DNA of 52,481 bases from an uncultured Desulfovibrionaceae bacterium (GTDB lineage Bacteria > Desulfobacterota > Desulfovibrionia > Desulfovibrionales > Desulfovibrionaceae), in assembly GCA_944324045.1 (NCBI GenBank), contig CALUUT010000094.1:1-52481 (forward strand), in the 5' to 3' direction. The position numbers and the translations under genes are program-made. The notes under the pieces are model-generated. The model saw only the letters and a program-made list of their open reading frames with translations, was not told where the DNA came from and searched no databases. Position 1 is the stretch's first letter; each line of letters starts with the position of its first letter. Shown piece by piece: positions 18,870-28,580 of this stretch.

Positions 18870-21602
18870 TTAGAAGCCCTGTCCCATGGTGAATTCAAAG
18901 CGTCCGGAACTGCGTTTCTTATCATACACTTCTTTCAGCGGGAAGCCATAGGCAAACCGCAAATCGCCAATCGGAGAATTCCAGCGCAGTTCAAGACCGG
19001 TGGACACGCCGAACGCGTCGGAAAAATCATACCGGTTGTTGCCCGTATCAAGGCTGAAGCCCGCATCCACAAAGGGAACGATAGCTAGGCCCAGTTCCGG
19101 CTGGAAGGTATAGATGTACTCAAGGTTGACGTAACCCATGCGGTCGCCGCCGATTTCTTCATCCGTACGCTGGTCGCGCGGCGACATGTCGGACATGGAA
19201 TAGCCGCGCACGCTGTTGATGCCGCCAAGGTAGAAGCGTTCGAAAACCGGCACCACGTTGTCCGAGTTTCTGACCACCGCGCCCACTTCAGTTTTGAAGT
19301 GAAGTACATGAAAACGCCGCAGAGAATGGTAGTAGCCGAATTCGCCGGTCAGCTTCACAAAGTCGTCGCTGCCGCCAAGGAACGTGCCGCCGTATTCCAT
19401 GCCGATCTGGGCGAAGGTGCCCCGGCTTGGACGCATGATGTTGTCAATCGTCGAACGGCGCAGATAAAGGTGAACGACGCTTGAAAGGTTGTTGCCTTCA
19501 TAATCCTTAATGGTCTGCGTGGCGTAATCTTCCACTTCGTACAGTTCATAATGGTCAAGGCGGTAACCCCAGCCGACAGATGAATATTCGCCTATCGGAT
19601 GAGCGAAGTTGAAGGTTATGCCCACCGTCTTCTTGCTGAAGTCGTCATATTCTTCATCCCATACATAACTGTCGATGCCGAAGGACAAATCGGAATCATA
19701 GACTCTTGGGTTCACGAACTGCATGGTGTACATGGTGTCTCTGGCGGAGAAGCTGCCGGAAAAACCCAGTCCGTATCCCTTGCCGAAAAGGTTGCGTTCC
19801 ATAATGGAGCCGCCGAATCCCACCTTGGAATAAGACGAATATCCTACGCCAAGCGTTATGGCGCCGGAATTTTGTTCCTTCAGGTTGACCTTAAGGTCCA
19901 CTTCTTCCGGGTTGTCCGTGGGCACGATGCTGATATCCACGGTTTCAAAATATCCAAGGTTCTGAAGCCGCTCGGAACTGCGGCGCAGGGCCGCCCCGCT
20001 GAACAGATCTCCGTCGATAAGGCGCATTTCGCGCAACACCACGTTGTTGCGGGTACGCTGTGTGCCCTCGATGAGGACGCTGCGCACATAGATGCGGTTT
20101 TTCTTGGTCATGCGGTACACCACGTCCACCACGCCTTCCTCGCTGTCCGGGTCCGCGCCGGGGACCGGTATGGGCCGGCCGTCGGCGTCCGCAAAAGCGT
20201 ATCCATAATCGGAATAGAAGTCCGTAAGCTTTTTCATGTCGTCCTGGAGCGTTTCGAGACGGAAGAATTCCTTTTCCTGGGACAGCCGCTCCATATCGAC
20301 CAAAGAACGCAAAACCGCATCGGAATCTATGAGCTCGCCCTCGAAGCGGACCTCGCCCACGCGATAGGGCTTGCCTTCCACAACCGTAAAGGTAATGACG
20401 ATGCCGTCTTCCTCATACTCGACGTCAGGAGCGCTCACTCCCACGTCCAGAAAACCCCGGTTCAGATAAAAAAGGCTGATCGCCGCGGTGTCGCGCTCAA
20501 GCAATTCCTCCTTGAGCACCCCGTCCCCGGTGATAAAGGAAATAATGCTGCGCTCTTTAAGCCCCAGTTCTTTTTTTATATCATCCACATCAACCCGCTG
20601 GACGCCGTCTATCGCGACTTCCTTGATATAGAGTTTGTTGCCTTCCTCAATTTCGAAAATCAGCCGCGCCCCGCGATCCCGTTCCTCAACGCGATAACCG
20701 ACCTTGGCCAGATAGAACCCTTCCTTGCGATACAGCTCCGTGATCTTCTGGATATCGTCCGCCAGAATTTTTTCGTTGAGAATCGAGCCGCTTTTGCTGG
20801 AAATGGCCGCCAGCACGTCGTCATCGTCAAGTTCGCTCGTGCCGCTTACGCTTATGGCGCCGATGCGCGGTTTTTCCACCACGTTGAACACCAGCAGAGG
20901 ATGGGCGGCGCTGCCTTCCAGCTCCGCGCTCACGTCGCTGAAATAGCCAAGATCCCAGATGCGCTTGAACTCGTTGTTGATCATGGTCGCATCCACAGGG
21001 TCGCCTTCTTTCATGCTCAAACGCAAAAGCACGACGTCCGGATCCAATACCCTAAGGCCGCGCACCTCAACCCCGGAAATGGTCCGCTGGTTTTTCAGGT
21101 CAGCCGCAATCTTGCCCGACACGCTGTCTGAAACCGCGCTCAAAGAACGTGTGCCCTGCTGCTCCGCATACAAGGGAACGCTCATGGAGCCGCGCGCCTC
21201 GACAAGCCGCGCGTCAAGGCTCAGCATGTCTCCCGCCTCGGAAAGACTGCCGTACACAGCGTGCGTGGCCCCGATTTGAAGCGCAAGAGAACGGGCTATG
21301 GCCTCATCCACGCTTGCCGCGTCCCGGCCGTTTAAAAGCGCTTCCGCCTCGGCGGCCGGAACAATCTCCACGCCCCGATTCAACAGCCTTTGCGATATGA
21401 GAAGAGGAAGCTCCCGGCCCATAGCCGTCACTTTTGGCCCGGCATTCACCTGAAAAGGCAAAACCAGCACCCGCGGCTGGCCCGCTTTCTGCGCGGCGTC
21501 CGCATCCTGAGTGGTCGCAGGCTGAGCGGACGCAGACTGAGCGAATGCGCTTGCGCAAAAAACGGTGAAGACGAAAAAAGCAGCCAGTCTCAATCTATTC
21601 AT
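18870..21602 (-). CDS. bamA: Outer membrane protein assembly factor BamA with extra N-terminal domain
   Basis: BamA inserts beta-barrel proteins into the outer membrane. The 910-residue product has a signal peptide (cleaved near SAFAQS), an N-terminal globular domain of about 140 residues (starting RVLVLPFQVNAG and including ATHAVYGSLSE) that looks like the FlgO/TolB-N type, five POTRA repeats (about residues 165-520; for example GAISVSGTSELDDDDV) and a C-terminal barrel ending with Phe (FEFTMGQGF), including the VRGY segment SVRGYSMSDM of loop 6. Normal BamA is near 800 residues, so the extra domain explains the length. ATG 21602 follows TGGAGA and overlaps the lolD end by eight bases. Confidence 0.95.
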   Translation of the reverse strand: MNRLRLAAFFVFTVFCASAFAQSASAQPATTQDADAAQKAGQPRVLVLPFQVNAGPKVTAMGRELPLLISQRLLNRGVEIVPAAEAEALLNGRDAASVDEAIARSLALQIGATHAVYGSLSEAGDMLSLDARLVEARGSMSVPLYAEQQGTRSLSAVSDSVSGKIAADLKNQRTISGVEVRGLRVLDPDVVLLRLSMKEGDPVDATMINNEFKRIWDLGYFSDVSAELEGSAAHPLLVFNVVEKPRIGAISVSGTSELDDDDVLAAISSKSGSILNEKILADDIQKITELYRKEGFYLAKVGYRVEERDRGARLIFEIEEGNKLYIKEVAIDGVQRVDVDDIKKELGLKERSIISFITGDGVLKEELLERDTAAISLFYLNRGFLDVGVSAPDVEYEEDGIVITFTVVEGKPYRVGEVRFEGELIDSDAVLRSLVDMERLSQEKEFFRLETLQDDMKKLTDFYSDYGYAFADADGRPIPVPGADPDSEEGVVDVVYRMTKKNRIYVRSVLIEGTQRTRNNVVLREMRLIDGDLFSGAALRRSSERLQNLGYFETVDISIVPTDNPEEVDLKVNLKEQNSGAITLGVGYSSYSKVGFGGSIMERNLFGKGYGLGFSGSFSARDTMYTMQFVNPRVYDSDLSFGIDSYVWDEEYDDFSKKTVGITFNFAHPIGEYSSVGWGYRLDHYELYEVEDYATQTIKDYEGNNLSSVVHLYLRRSTIDNIMRPSRGTFAQIGMEYGGTFLGGSDDFVKLTGEFGYYHSLRRFHVLHFKTEVGAVVRNSDNVVPVFERFYLGGINSVRGYSMSDMSPRDQRTDEEIGGDRMGYVNLEYIYTFQPELGLAIVPFVDAGFSLDTGNNRYDFSDAFGVSTGLELRWNSPIGDLRFAYGFPLKEVYDKKRSSGRFEFTMGQGF

Positions 21603-22284
21603 AGAGTTCTCCAGCTCTAAGTTCACAACAGCGTCGCATAAGCCGGGCCAGTTCGCGGTTGTGGGTCACAACAACCAGCGTCATTCCGGTTTCCCTGTTC
21701 AATTGCAACAAAACTTCGCCCACGGCGGCCCCGGTGCTTTCATCCAGGTTGCCTGTGGGTTCGTCGGCAAGAAGCGCCTTTGGGCCAAGCAAAATGGCGC
21801 GCGCTATGGCCGCGCGCTGCCTCTCTCCGCCTGAAAGCGTGGTCACCTTGTGGTCTTTGCGGTGCGCAAGCCCGACCAGCCCAAGCGCGGCCTGGGCCGC
21901 TTCCAGTGCTTCATCACGGCTTTTGCCCGCGATAAGCGCGGGCATGCCCACATTTTCCAGTGTGGAAAATTCCGGCAGCAGATGATGAAACTGAAAAACA
22001 AAGCCGATGGACGTATTGCGCAGCGCCGCCTTTTCCTGGGCTGAAAGGCGCGCCGTATCCCGGCCGCCAAAGGACACGACGCCCCGCGTCGGAGCGTCGA
22101 GCGTTCCAAGAAGATGCAAAAGCGTGGATTTCCCTGAGCCGGACGCGCCGACAATGGCCACGGAATCGCCGCGGTCCACGGAAAAATTCAGATCGCGCAG
22201 GATGACGAGCCGTTCCGCCGGTCCGTCATACTCTTTCCATACCCCTTCAAGTTTATAAAGAGCGCCGCCCATGCCGTCCATCAT
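21595..22284 (-). CDS. lolD: Lipoprotein-releasing ABC transporter ATP-binding protein LolD
   Basis: LolD is the ATPase of the LolCDE complex that releases lipoproteins from the inner membrane to LolA. The 229-residue product has Walker A GASGSGKSTLLHLLGTLD, the Q-loop FVFQFHHLLPEF typical of LolD, signature LSGGERQRAAIARAI, Walker B ALLADEPTGNLD and the H-loop VVVTHNRELA. Its ATG overlaps the lolC/E stop (ATGA at 22284-22281) and its end overlaps the bamA start, so the three are translationally coupled. Confidence 0.96.
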   Translation of the reverse strand: MMDGMGGALYKLEGVWKEYDGPAERLVILRDLNFSVDRGDSVAIVGASGSGKSTLLHLLGTLDAPTRGVVSFGGRDTARLSAQEKAALRNTSIGFVFQFHHLLPEFSTLENVGMPALIAGKSRDEALEAAQAALGLVGLAHRKDHKVTTLSGGERQRAAIARAILLGPKALLADEPTGNLDESTGAAVGEVLLQLNRETGMTLVVVTHNRELARLMRRCCELRAGELYE

Positions 22285-23510
22285 TCATACCGCAGGGCTT
22301 CAGCCGGTTGAAGGGATGCGGCCTGCCGCGCAGGATACAGCGTTGCGGCAAGACACAGGACAACAGCCGCGCCGCCGATGATCGCAAGGTCCGCGCCGTC
22401 AAGCAGGACCGGCACCGTGTTCATGGGATATACGCCCTCCGGCAGCTTGATGAACTGATAATGCTTGAGCGCAAAGGCCAACCCCAGGCCCACGACGAAC
22501 CCCAAAGCCGTGCCGATGACTCCGATGATCAGCCCCTGGAGCATAAAAATCCGGCGGATCATCCCCTTGGTCGCGCCCATGGCCATAAGAATCGCAATAT
22601 CCCTGGTTTTTTCCATGACCAGCATCACAAGAGTAGTCAGAATGGAGAAGGAGCCCACCACGACGATGAGCGTGAGCACCACAAACATGGCGGTTTTTTC
22701 CAGCTTGAGAGCCGCAAACAGGTTCGCATTCATTTCCATCCAGTTGCGCACGTAATACGGCTCGCCCAAGACCGCGGCGATTTTTTCGCCGACTGTATCC
22801 GCGGCATACACGTCAAGCACAGATGCTTCATACCCTGTAATCGCATCCTGAGGCAACCCCAAAAGCGCGCGCGATGCGTCAAGGGTGATGAACCCCAAAG
22901 AGGAATCATACTCGAACATCCCCGACGAAAAAATGCCGGCCACGGTAAAGACATTGATCTTGGGCGCAAAGCCGGCCGCTCCGCGTCTGCCGGAAGGAGA
23001 CAGAAGATTGACCCGGCTGCCCACATGCAGCCCCATGCGCTTCGCCAGCTCCCGCCCCACGATGATGCCCGGAAAACGCCCGTTTTCCGCAGAAGTCAGC
23101 TCGGAAAGACCGCCTTCTTCAACCGAAGACAGAATGCTTAGAACATCGGGCGCCGTCTTTGGATCGATGCCGCGCAGGATAAGTCCTTTTGCGCCGCCGT
23201 TGCCGGAAATCATGACTTCGGAATAAATGAACGGGGTTACGCCCGCAACGCCGGGCACGGACGCGATAGCTTCCCTGTCGCCGGGATTGTCCGTAATTCG
23301 CCCGCCGCCCATGACCATGACATGGGCGTTGATGCCCAAAATCTTGTCCCTGAGCTCCACGGTAAACCCGTTCATGATGCCTATGGCCACTATAAGCGAG
23401 GCCACGCCAAGCGCCACCCCCAAAACCGAAATGACGGAAATGACGGAAATGAACGTCTGTTTGCGCCGGGCAAACAGATACCGGCGCGCGATGAACGATG
23501 CAAGTGCCAT
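22281..23510 (-). CDS. lolC: Lipoprotein-releasing ABC transporter permease LolC/LolE
   Basis: This is the single permease of the Lol complex. The 409-residue protein has an N-terminal membrane helix (residues about 20-45, [23 protein letters not shown]), a periplasmic MacB-type domain (about 50-260) and three C-terminal FtsX-type helices with [17 protein letters not shown]. The start [16 protein letters not shown] is typical. A 9-bp tandem repeat encodes ISVISVISV in the first helix. Only one LolC/E gene is present, so it likely forms a homodimer; LolC versus LolE cannot be told from this. Confidence 0.93.
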   Translation of the reverse strand: MALASFIARRYLFARRKQTFISVISVISVLGVALGVASLIVAIGIMNGFTVELRDKILGINAHVMVMGGGRITDNPGDREAIASVPGVAGVTPFIYSEVMISGNGGAKGLILRGIDPKTAPDVLSILSSVEEGGLSELTSAENGRFPGIIVGRELAKRMGLHVGSRVNLLSPSGRRGAAGFAPKINVFTVAGIFSSGMFEYDSSLGFITLDASRALLGLPQDAITGYEASVLDVYAADTVGEKIAAVLGEPYYVRNWMEMNANLFAALKLEKTAMFVVLTLIVVVGSFSILTTLVMLVMEKTRDIAILMAMGATKGMIRRIFMLQGLIIGVIGTALGFVVGLGLAFALKHYQFIKLPEGVYPMNTVPVLLDGADLAIIGGAAVVLCLAATLYPARQAASLQPAEALRYE

Positions 23511-23641
23511 ATTACCCTGAAAACATAATCCTTTTTATATATTCTTCAGGCCAAGCTAACTTAGACGTCTCCCGCCGTCTCCGCCTTTTTCAAACAGGCC
23601 CGCCGCCTGTCCCCCAAACTGTCGAACGGTTGCAGGCCCGC

Positions 23642-25222
23642 TTATTTCTCATGTTTGAGCAACGGAAATAAAATGACCTCACGAATTGAAGCGGAATCCG
23701 TCAAAAGCATGGTCAAGCGGTCAATGCCCACGCCCTGACCCGCGGCCGGCGGCATGCCGTATTCAAGAGCCCGCAGATAATCTTCGTCCATATAATGGGC
23801 TTCGTCATCCCCCGCGGCCTTTTCCGCAACCTGCTCAAGAAAACGCATGCGCTGGTCCACAGGATCATTGAGCTCAGAAAAGGCGTTTGAGATTTCGCGG
23901 CCTGTGATGAACAGTTCAAAGCGATCCGTCACATCGGGATTCCGGTCGTTTCTGCGCGACAACGGAGAAATTTCCGTGGGGTAATGATAAATGAAGTGGG
24001 GCTGAATCAACTTGGGCTCCACATCAATGTCAAAAAGGCTGGCCTGCAGCTTGGCGAGTTTTTCGCCCTTCATCACCTTTTCCCCGCGACTTTTGACATA
24101 CGCCGCAAGTTTCTCATAATCGTTGTACAAATCCGGACCGTGCCCGCCGATCTTCTCCAGGGATTCAAAAAAGGTTATTCTCTTCCACGTTCCGGGCGTA
24201 AGGTCAATTTCCTGTCCCTGGTAGGCTACAACCGTCGAGCCGCACACTTTTTCGGCAATATGGCTGAACAGCCGCTCGGTCAGGTCCATAAGATCCGTAA
24301 ACGTGGCGTAGGCCCAATAGAATTCGCACATGGTGAATTCCGGATTGTGCTTTGTGGATACGCCTTCGTTGCGAAAACTGCGGTTGATTTCAAAAACTTT
24401 TTCAAATCCGCCCACCAGAAGACGCTTCAGATACAATTCCGGGGCGATGCGCATGAAAAGTTCCATGTCAAGCGCGTTATGATGCGTGACAAAAGGTTTT
24501 GCCGTCGCGCCGCCGGGAATGGGGTGCAGCATGGGCGTTTCCACCTCCATGAACCCCTCTGATTCCATGAAACTCCGAAATTCGCGCACGATTTGCGCCC
24601 GTTTCTGGAAGATTTCGCGCGTGCGCGGAGACATGATCAGGTCCACGTATCGCTGGCGGTAGCGCATCTCCACATCTTTAAGACCGTGGTACTTGTCAGG
24701 CAAAGGCCGCACGGAACGGCTCAGAAGACGCACGCTTGAACATTCAAGAGTCAGCTCCCCGGTCTTGGTCCGGAACAGCGTTCCCTCAACCCCCACGATA
24801 TCCCCGATATCAAGCCGCTTAAAAGAGCGATAGGCGTCCGCGCCCAGCGTCTCGCGCGTCGCGTAGCACTGCAGTTTCCCGGTCTGATCCTGGATATGGA
24901 AAAACGCTGCCTTGCCGAAGGAACGCAAAAGCACGATGCGTCCGGCGACCGTGAATGTTTGATCAAGAGCGGCCAGGGCGGCCTCGTCCCGGTCCTCAAA
25001 GGCGAGCGCGTCCGCTATGCTGTTTTTTTTGTCAAAGTCGTTGGGATAAAGAGGAATCCCCTCATCCAGATATTCGCAGGATTTGGCGACGCGGTTTTTT
25101 ATGACTTCGTTCAATTCGTCCCGTTCGGCAAAACGGGTCAACATGGGCATGAATTTTTCAACCTGCGGGGACTTTGTCGGCATCTTAACCGGCGCAGGCC
25201 GCTTTTTTTCCTGATCGCTCAA
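23642..25222 (-). CDS. lysS: Lysyl-tRNA synthetase, class II
   Basis: LysS charges tRNA-Lys in the cytosol. The 526-residue product has an N-terminal helical extension, the OB-fold anticodon-binding domain (about residues 80-180) and the class II catalytic core with motif 2 FRNEGVSTKHNPEFTMCEFY and motif 3 GVGIDRLTMLLTD. The start is TTG 25222, supported by GGAGAAG five bases upstream. It is the first gene of the long envelope unit; the lolC/E gene follows after 131 bases that contain a small hairpin. Confidence 0.97.
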   Translation of the reverse strand: MSDQEKKRPAPVKMPTKSPQVEKFMPMLTRFAERDELNEVIKNRVAKSCEYLDEGIPLYPNDFDKKNSIADALAFEDRDEAALAALDQTFTVAGRIVLLRSFGKAAFFHIQDQTGKLQCYATRETLGADAYRSFKRLDIGDIVGVEGTLFRTKTGELTLECSSVRLLSRSVRPLPDKYHGLKDVEMRYRQRYVDLIMSPRTREIFQKRAQIVREFRSFMESEGFMEVETPMLHPIPGGATAKPFVTHHNALDMELFMRIAPELYLKRLLVGGFEKVFEINRSFRNEGVSTKHNPEFTMCEFYWAYATFTDLMDLTERLFSHIAEKVCGSTVVAYQGQEIDLTPGTWKRITFFESLEKIGGHGPDLYNDYEKLAAYVKSRGEKVMKGEKLAKLQASLFDIDVEPKLIQPHFIYHYPTEISPLSRRNDRNPDVTDRFELFITGREISNAFSELNDPVDQRMRFLEQVAEKAAGDDEAHYMDEDYLRALEYGMPPAAGQGVGIDRLTMLLTDSASIREVILFPLLKHEK

Positions 25223-25348
25223 GGTACTTCTCCAGAAAGATGAAAAAAGGCAAGTTTTGGGGCGTTTTTGCGTAAGCCGTATGCCAATTGCGGCTTCGCG
25301 TCAAGAAACAGCGCATCGATGTTTCGTTTCCATCCGGATCTTTCAGGC

Positions 25349-25380
25349 AAAAAATGCGCCTCATGCGGGCTTTGCGCCCG
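25349..25380 (-). terminator. Probable terminator after the phosphoethanolamine-transferase gene
   Basis: Right after the stop on the minus strand CGGGC-GCAAA-GCCCG can pair, and a GC-rich stretch with GCGC on each side leads into six T. The exact fold is uncertain, but GC-rich pairing followed by T6 at the end of the gene fits an intrinsic terminator. Confidence 0.4.
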
Positions 25381-27123
25381 TCAGGGGAACACGACCGGGC
25401 TTCCGTCCGCAAGCGTTCCGCCGTTGCGCGGGCGCGCGGGAAAAGCCCTGTCGTAATTTCCGTCCAGTATGTCGCGCGGCCGCGCCGCGAATCCATCCGA
25501 TAAAACGCTGCTGTTTTTATTCTCGTCGTCCATGCCTATTCCGGCAAGATCCGCCGCGGCATAGGGGAACATGGAATTCACGGCCGGACGGCCCGTATAG
25601 GTTTTCCAGCGCGCGGCCTTTTCGCCAAGAACGCCGCGATAGCCTTCAGAAAGCCAGACCACAAAAGGAATATCAAAATAATATGGAGACTTCAAAGCAT
25701 TTGCATGACCCCGCTGCGCAAGGCTGTCGTAAACCTCTTCGCCATGGTCGGAAAAATAGACCAGGGCCGCGTTTTCGACGTTCTTTTTCAAAAGGGCGAT
25801 CATGCGGGAAAGCACATGGTCCGTATAACGGATGCTGTTGTCATACTTGTTGATGAAGGTTTTGCTTTTGGCGTTGCGCCATGGCGCATCCGGGATATCG
25901 TCCGCATTGGTGAAGAATTCGAAATCTTTGGGGTAGCGCGACGCATAATTCAAATGCGAGCCCATAAGATGCACGAAGATCACGCGCTTTCCGGATTGCG
26001 GGGCCTTTTTGCGCAAAACAGCCTCGAACGCAGGCAGCGTCACCTCGTCGTAATTACGGATATAAGACTGGTCGCCGCCCCGGTTCAGATGGATTTTTTC
26101 ATCCGCCGTGGATACGAGCACCGCTATTTCCGTATAAAAATTCTCAAAGGAAATCTGGTTTGAAATCCAGACCGTTTCAAACCCGGCCTGCCGGAACAGA
26201 TTCACAAGCGGCAGGCGCATCCCGTCCGGTCCGGCAAACGACATGGCCTCGCGCACCGTGGGAATGGTCTGCGAATGGGAACTGATCACATTGTCGAATC
26301 GGATAAGTTCGTCTTTTATGGCCAGAAGTTCCGGATTCGTAGGGCGGTGATAGCCGTACAGGGCGTGATGATGCCGGTTTGCGGACTCGCCGATGACCAC
26401 CACGATGGTGCGCGCGGGATCGCCCGCCAATTCGTTTCTCACGCCCGGAAAGCGGATATCGCCGGAACGGGCCACAAACTCCTCAAGCCGGGCCTTGTTG
26501 CGCGTGTAGTCGCAATAGCTGGCCATGAAATCATAAGCCATATGACTGCGAAACACCCGCTGTTCTCCATAAACGGCATACAACGCCACGGCAGCGACCA
26601 GGCAGACCGCCATGCCGCAAACCTCCCTGCGTCCAAAATGCATGGGCTGGCGCCAGAGCTTTCTAAGCGGCGCAAGCGGAATCACGAGCATCACGATTGC
26701 GCATAAAATCGTGTCCCATCCGGCCTGAGCCGTAAAAAATTCCCGCGATTCGCGGACTCCGGTCTCGAAAACCACATAGAACGACTGACTGCTGATCGGC
26801 GTATGGAACATAAAGATATGCTCAAAGCATATCACGGCTGGGACAACCAGCACAGGATACAGGAGCGCGAGCCAGAACCGGGCCAACGGACGCGGTCCAA
26901 GGGCCGGAATAAGCAAAAGCAGCATAAACGGGATGCCCGAAAGAAAACGGCGCAAAGGCAGCCATGCCGGCACAAAGTAAAACCACAAAAGGTGTCCGAC
27001 GAACGTGAAGCTTGCAATATAGATAAAAGACCAGAACACGCGACGCGCGAACGCCCCGCGGGACATTGGCGATTTGGCGTAGTATGAATACACTGAGGAT
27101 ACGGCCGGACGAAATTTTTTCAC
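25381..27123 (-). CDS. Phosphoethanolamine-transferase-like sulfatase-fold membrane enzyme (EptA/CptA type)
   Basis: Such enzymes move phosphoethanolamine from phosphatidylethanolamine to lipid A or core sugars on the periplasmic face. The 580-residue product has about five N-terminal membrane helices (residues about 30-210) and a sulfatase-fold domain (about 255-560) with metal ligands and nucleophile region GESANRHHHALYGYHR, SQTIPTVREAMS (Thr nucleophile candidate), YFSDHGEEVYD and the late His in QRGHANALKSP. The start is GTG 27123: AAAGG lies eight bases upstream, and the protein then starts VKKFRP. It is a single gene diverging from tRNA-Asn. The exact acceptor is unknown. Confidence 0.85.
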   Translation of the reverse strand: MKKFRPAVSSVYSYYAKSPMSRGAFARRVFWSFIYIASFTFVGHLLWFYFVPAWLPLRRFLSGIPFMLLLLIPALGPRPLARFWLALLYPVLVVPAVICFEHIFMFHTPISSQSFYVVFETGVRESREFFTAQAGWDTILCAIVMLVIPLAPLRKLWRQPMHFGRREVCGMAVCLVAAVALYAVYGEQRVFRSHMAYDFMASYCDYTRNKARLEEFVARSGDIRFPGVRNELAGDPARTIVVVIGESANRHHHALYGYHRPTNPELLAIKDELIRFDNVISSHSQTIPTVREAMSFAGPDGMRLPLVNLFRQAGFETVWISNQISFENFYTEIAVLVSTADEKIHLNRGGDQSYIRNYDEVTLPAFEAVLRKKAPQSGKRVIFVHLMGSHLNYASRYPKDFEFFTNADDIPDAPWRNAKSKTFINKYDNSIRYTDHVLSRMIALLKKNVENAALVYFSDHGEEVYDSLAQRGHANALKSPYYFDIPFVVWLSEGYRGVLGEKAARWKTYTGRPAVNSMFPYAAADLAGIGMDDENKNSSVLSDGFAARPRDILDGNYDRAFPARPRNGGTLADGSPVVFP

Positions 27124-27277
27124 ATGCGAAACCTTTTGTCGTAGATAGAAGCGACTGCCCGGATCATCCGGAAAAAACGCGCAAAAAAGCAGGCGCGATG
27201 CGCCGCCGCCATGGCATATCTTTCGCTGTTCCGTCTTGTAGATGAAAACGGCGTCGCGCACAACCTTCATTTTTTGC

Positions 27278-27306
27278 TTGACGCAGGATGCGGATGCCTC
27301 TATATG
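27278..27306 (+). promoter_or_regulatory. Promoter of tRNA-Asn
   Basis: TTGACG (27278-27283), a 17-base spacer and TATATG (27301-27306) match a sigma-70-type promoter and lie about 40 bases before the mature tRNA 5' end. Confidence 0.7.
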
Positions 27307-27346
27307 TGCTGCCTGCGGAAACGGAAAACCCGTTTTCGCGCCGTAA

Positions 27347-27422
27347 TCCCCGGTGGCTCAATCGGCAGAGCGGGTGACTGTTAATCACTAGGTTGGCGGT
27401 TCAAGTCCGTCCCGGGGAGCCA
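27347..27422 (+). tRNA. tRNA-Asn (GTT)
   Basis: The 76-base sequence folds as a cloverleaf: acceptor stem TCCCCGG with CCGGGGA, D arm GCTC...GAGC, anticodon stem GGTGA with TCACT enclosing loop CTGTTAA (anticodon GTT), T arm GGCGG-TTCAAGT-CCGTC, discriminator G and an encoded CCA at 27420-27422. It has its own promoter and terminator, so it is a monocistronic transcript. Confidence 0.97.
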
Positions 27423-27430
27423 GGATGCAA

Positions 27431-27462
27431 GGCTTCGTGAGCAAGGCTCACGAAGCCTTTTT
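27431..27462 (+). terminator. Intrinsic terminator of tRNA-Asn
   Basis: A perfect 12-pair stem (GGCTTCGTGAGC with GCTCACGAAGCC), a three-base loop AAG and five T follow the tRNA by eight bases. Confidence 0.93.
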
Positions 27463-27520
27463 CGCTTCGATTCGCCCGGCCTGCATTGCAGCGCCACGCG
27501 CCGGACGATATTTCACGGCG

Positions 27521-27562
27521 ATATTTTCGCAGGAATATTTTTGCAAGAAATTTTTGCAGGGA
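27521..27562 (+). repeat. Three imperfect 14-bp direct repeats upstream of yddG
   Basis: Units ATATTTTCGCAGGA, ATATTTTTGCAAGA and AATTTTTGCAGGGA follow each other without a gap, 104 bases before the yddG start; a decayed fourth unit may begin at 27507. The A/T-rich repeats stand out in a G+C-rich region and lie where a promoter or operator would be expected. Confidence 0.6.
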
Positions 27563-27665
27563 CGCGCTGCTTTTTCAACGCTGCGTCAGGACAAGAACGC
27601 GGCAAAACGTAAAAAGGCGCGGACTCTATCCGGCCTTATGTGCTCAAAACCTCAAAGGAAGCGCG

Positions 27666-28580
27666 ATGAACGCCACGTTGCAGGGAAATCTGGCCGGCAT
27701 TTCCGCGTTGCTCATGTGGAGCGCGATGATCGGCCTTATCCGCTCCATCACCGACGCCTTCGGCGTCGCGGCGGGCACGGCTCTTATTTACAGCGCCGGC
27801 GCTCTGGCGCTTTTTCTGAAGAACGGAATTCCCAGGGTGCGCGGCATGCCCCGGACATATGTGTTTGGCGTCGGCGCGCTTTTTTTATGCTATGAAATGA
27901 TTTTTTCCAGGGCCATTGCGCTCGCCGAAAGCCCCCGGCAAACACTTGAAGTCGGGATGCTCAATTATCTGTGGCCCTGCCTCACCGTCATTTTTTCCAT
28001 ATGGATACGCAAAACCAGACTGCGCCGGCTTGTCTGGCCAGGGACCGCGCTCGCGGCGGCAGGACTTTGCTGGTGCGTCGCCGCCAACAACGGCCTTGAT
28101 CTAGACGGCTTTCTGCATAATCTCCGTGCAACGCCACTGCCCTATCTTCTTGGAATTACGGCCGCCGTGACCTGGGCGCTCTACAACAATCTCAGCGCGC
28201 TCTGCTCCAAAGGCGAAAACGCCGTGGCCGTCTTTTTCGCCGCCATAGCGGTCATTTTATGGGCGGTCTTTTTCATTCAGGGAAACGTCCTCCATGTTCC
28301 GGGCTGGAAGGCGCTTGGCCAGCTCGCGCTTGCGGGCGTCATTGTGGGGTTCTCCTATTCGCTGTGGGAAACCGGCATCCATAACGGCAATTTTCTTTTC
28401 CTTGCGGTGTGCTCCTATTTTACGCCGGCCGCCTCCATGCTCTTCACATCCTTTTGGCTCAACGTTTTGCCGCCCGCCGGATTCTGGGGCGGCGTCGGAC
28501 TGGTCATTGCCGGCTCGCTTTTGTGCTGGCTGGCCGGCATCGAAAAACGCGGCTCGCCGCGCAAAGCGCTTCGCCGCTGA
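27666..28580 (+). CDS. yddG: Aromatic amino acid DMT exporter YddG
   Basis: YddG is a drug/metabolite-transporter family exporter of aromatic amino acids and related compounds, including paraquat-like substrates, in the inner membrane. The 304-residue product has ten hydrophobic segments in two EamA halves, with the YddG-type stretches SAMIGLIRSITDAFG, FSRAIALAESPRQTLEVGMLNYLWPCLT and SYSLWETGIHNGN. ATG 27666 follows AAAGGA by seven bases. It stands alone between tRNA-Asn and the AraC-type regulator gene, which might control it. Confidence 0.9.
   Translation: MNATLQGNLAGISALLMWSAMIGLIRSITDAFGVAAGTALIYSAGALALFLKNGIPRVRGMPRTYVFGVGALFLCYEMIFSRAIALAESPRQTLEVGMLNYLWPCLTVIFSIWIRKTRLRRLVWPGTALAAAGLCWCVAANNGLDLDGFLHNLRATPLPYLLGITAAVTWALYNNLSALCSKGENAVAVFFAAIAVILWAVFFIQGNVLHVPGWKALGQLALAGVIVGFSYSLWETGIHNGNFLFLAVCSYFTPAASMLFTSFWLNVLPPAGFWGGVGLVIAGSLLCWLAGIEKRGSPRKALRR

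Noticed and set aside
19599..21131. A 510-codon open frame on the plus strand opposite bamA
   Set aside because: It has no ribosome site or recognisable domain, and BamA on the minus strand is certain. Long antisense frames are common in G+C-rich coding DNA.
23427..23453. 9-bp tandem repeat in lolC/E as a phase-variable site
   Set aside because: The unit is a multiple of three, so slippage keeps the frame, and the encoded ISVISV stretch is normal for the first LolC/E helix.
27347..27462. tRNA-Asn as the attachment site of an integrated element
   Set aside because: No integrase gene or repeated copy of the tRNA 3' end was seen downstream; the palindrome after it is a plain terminator.
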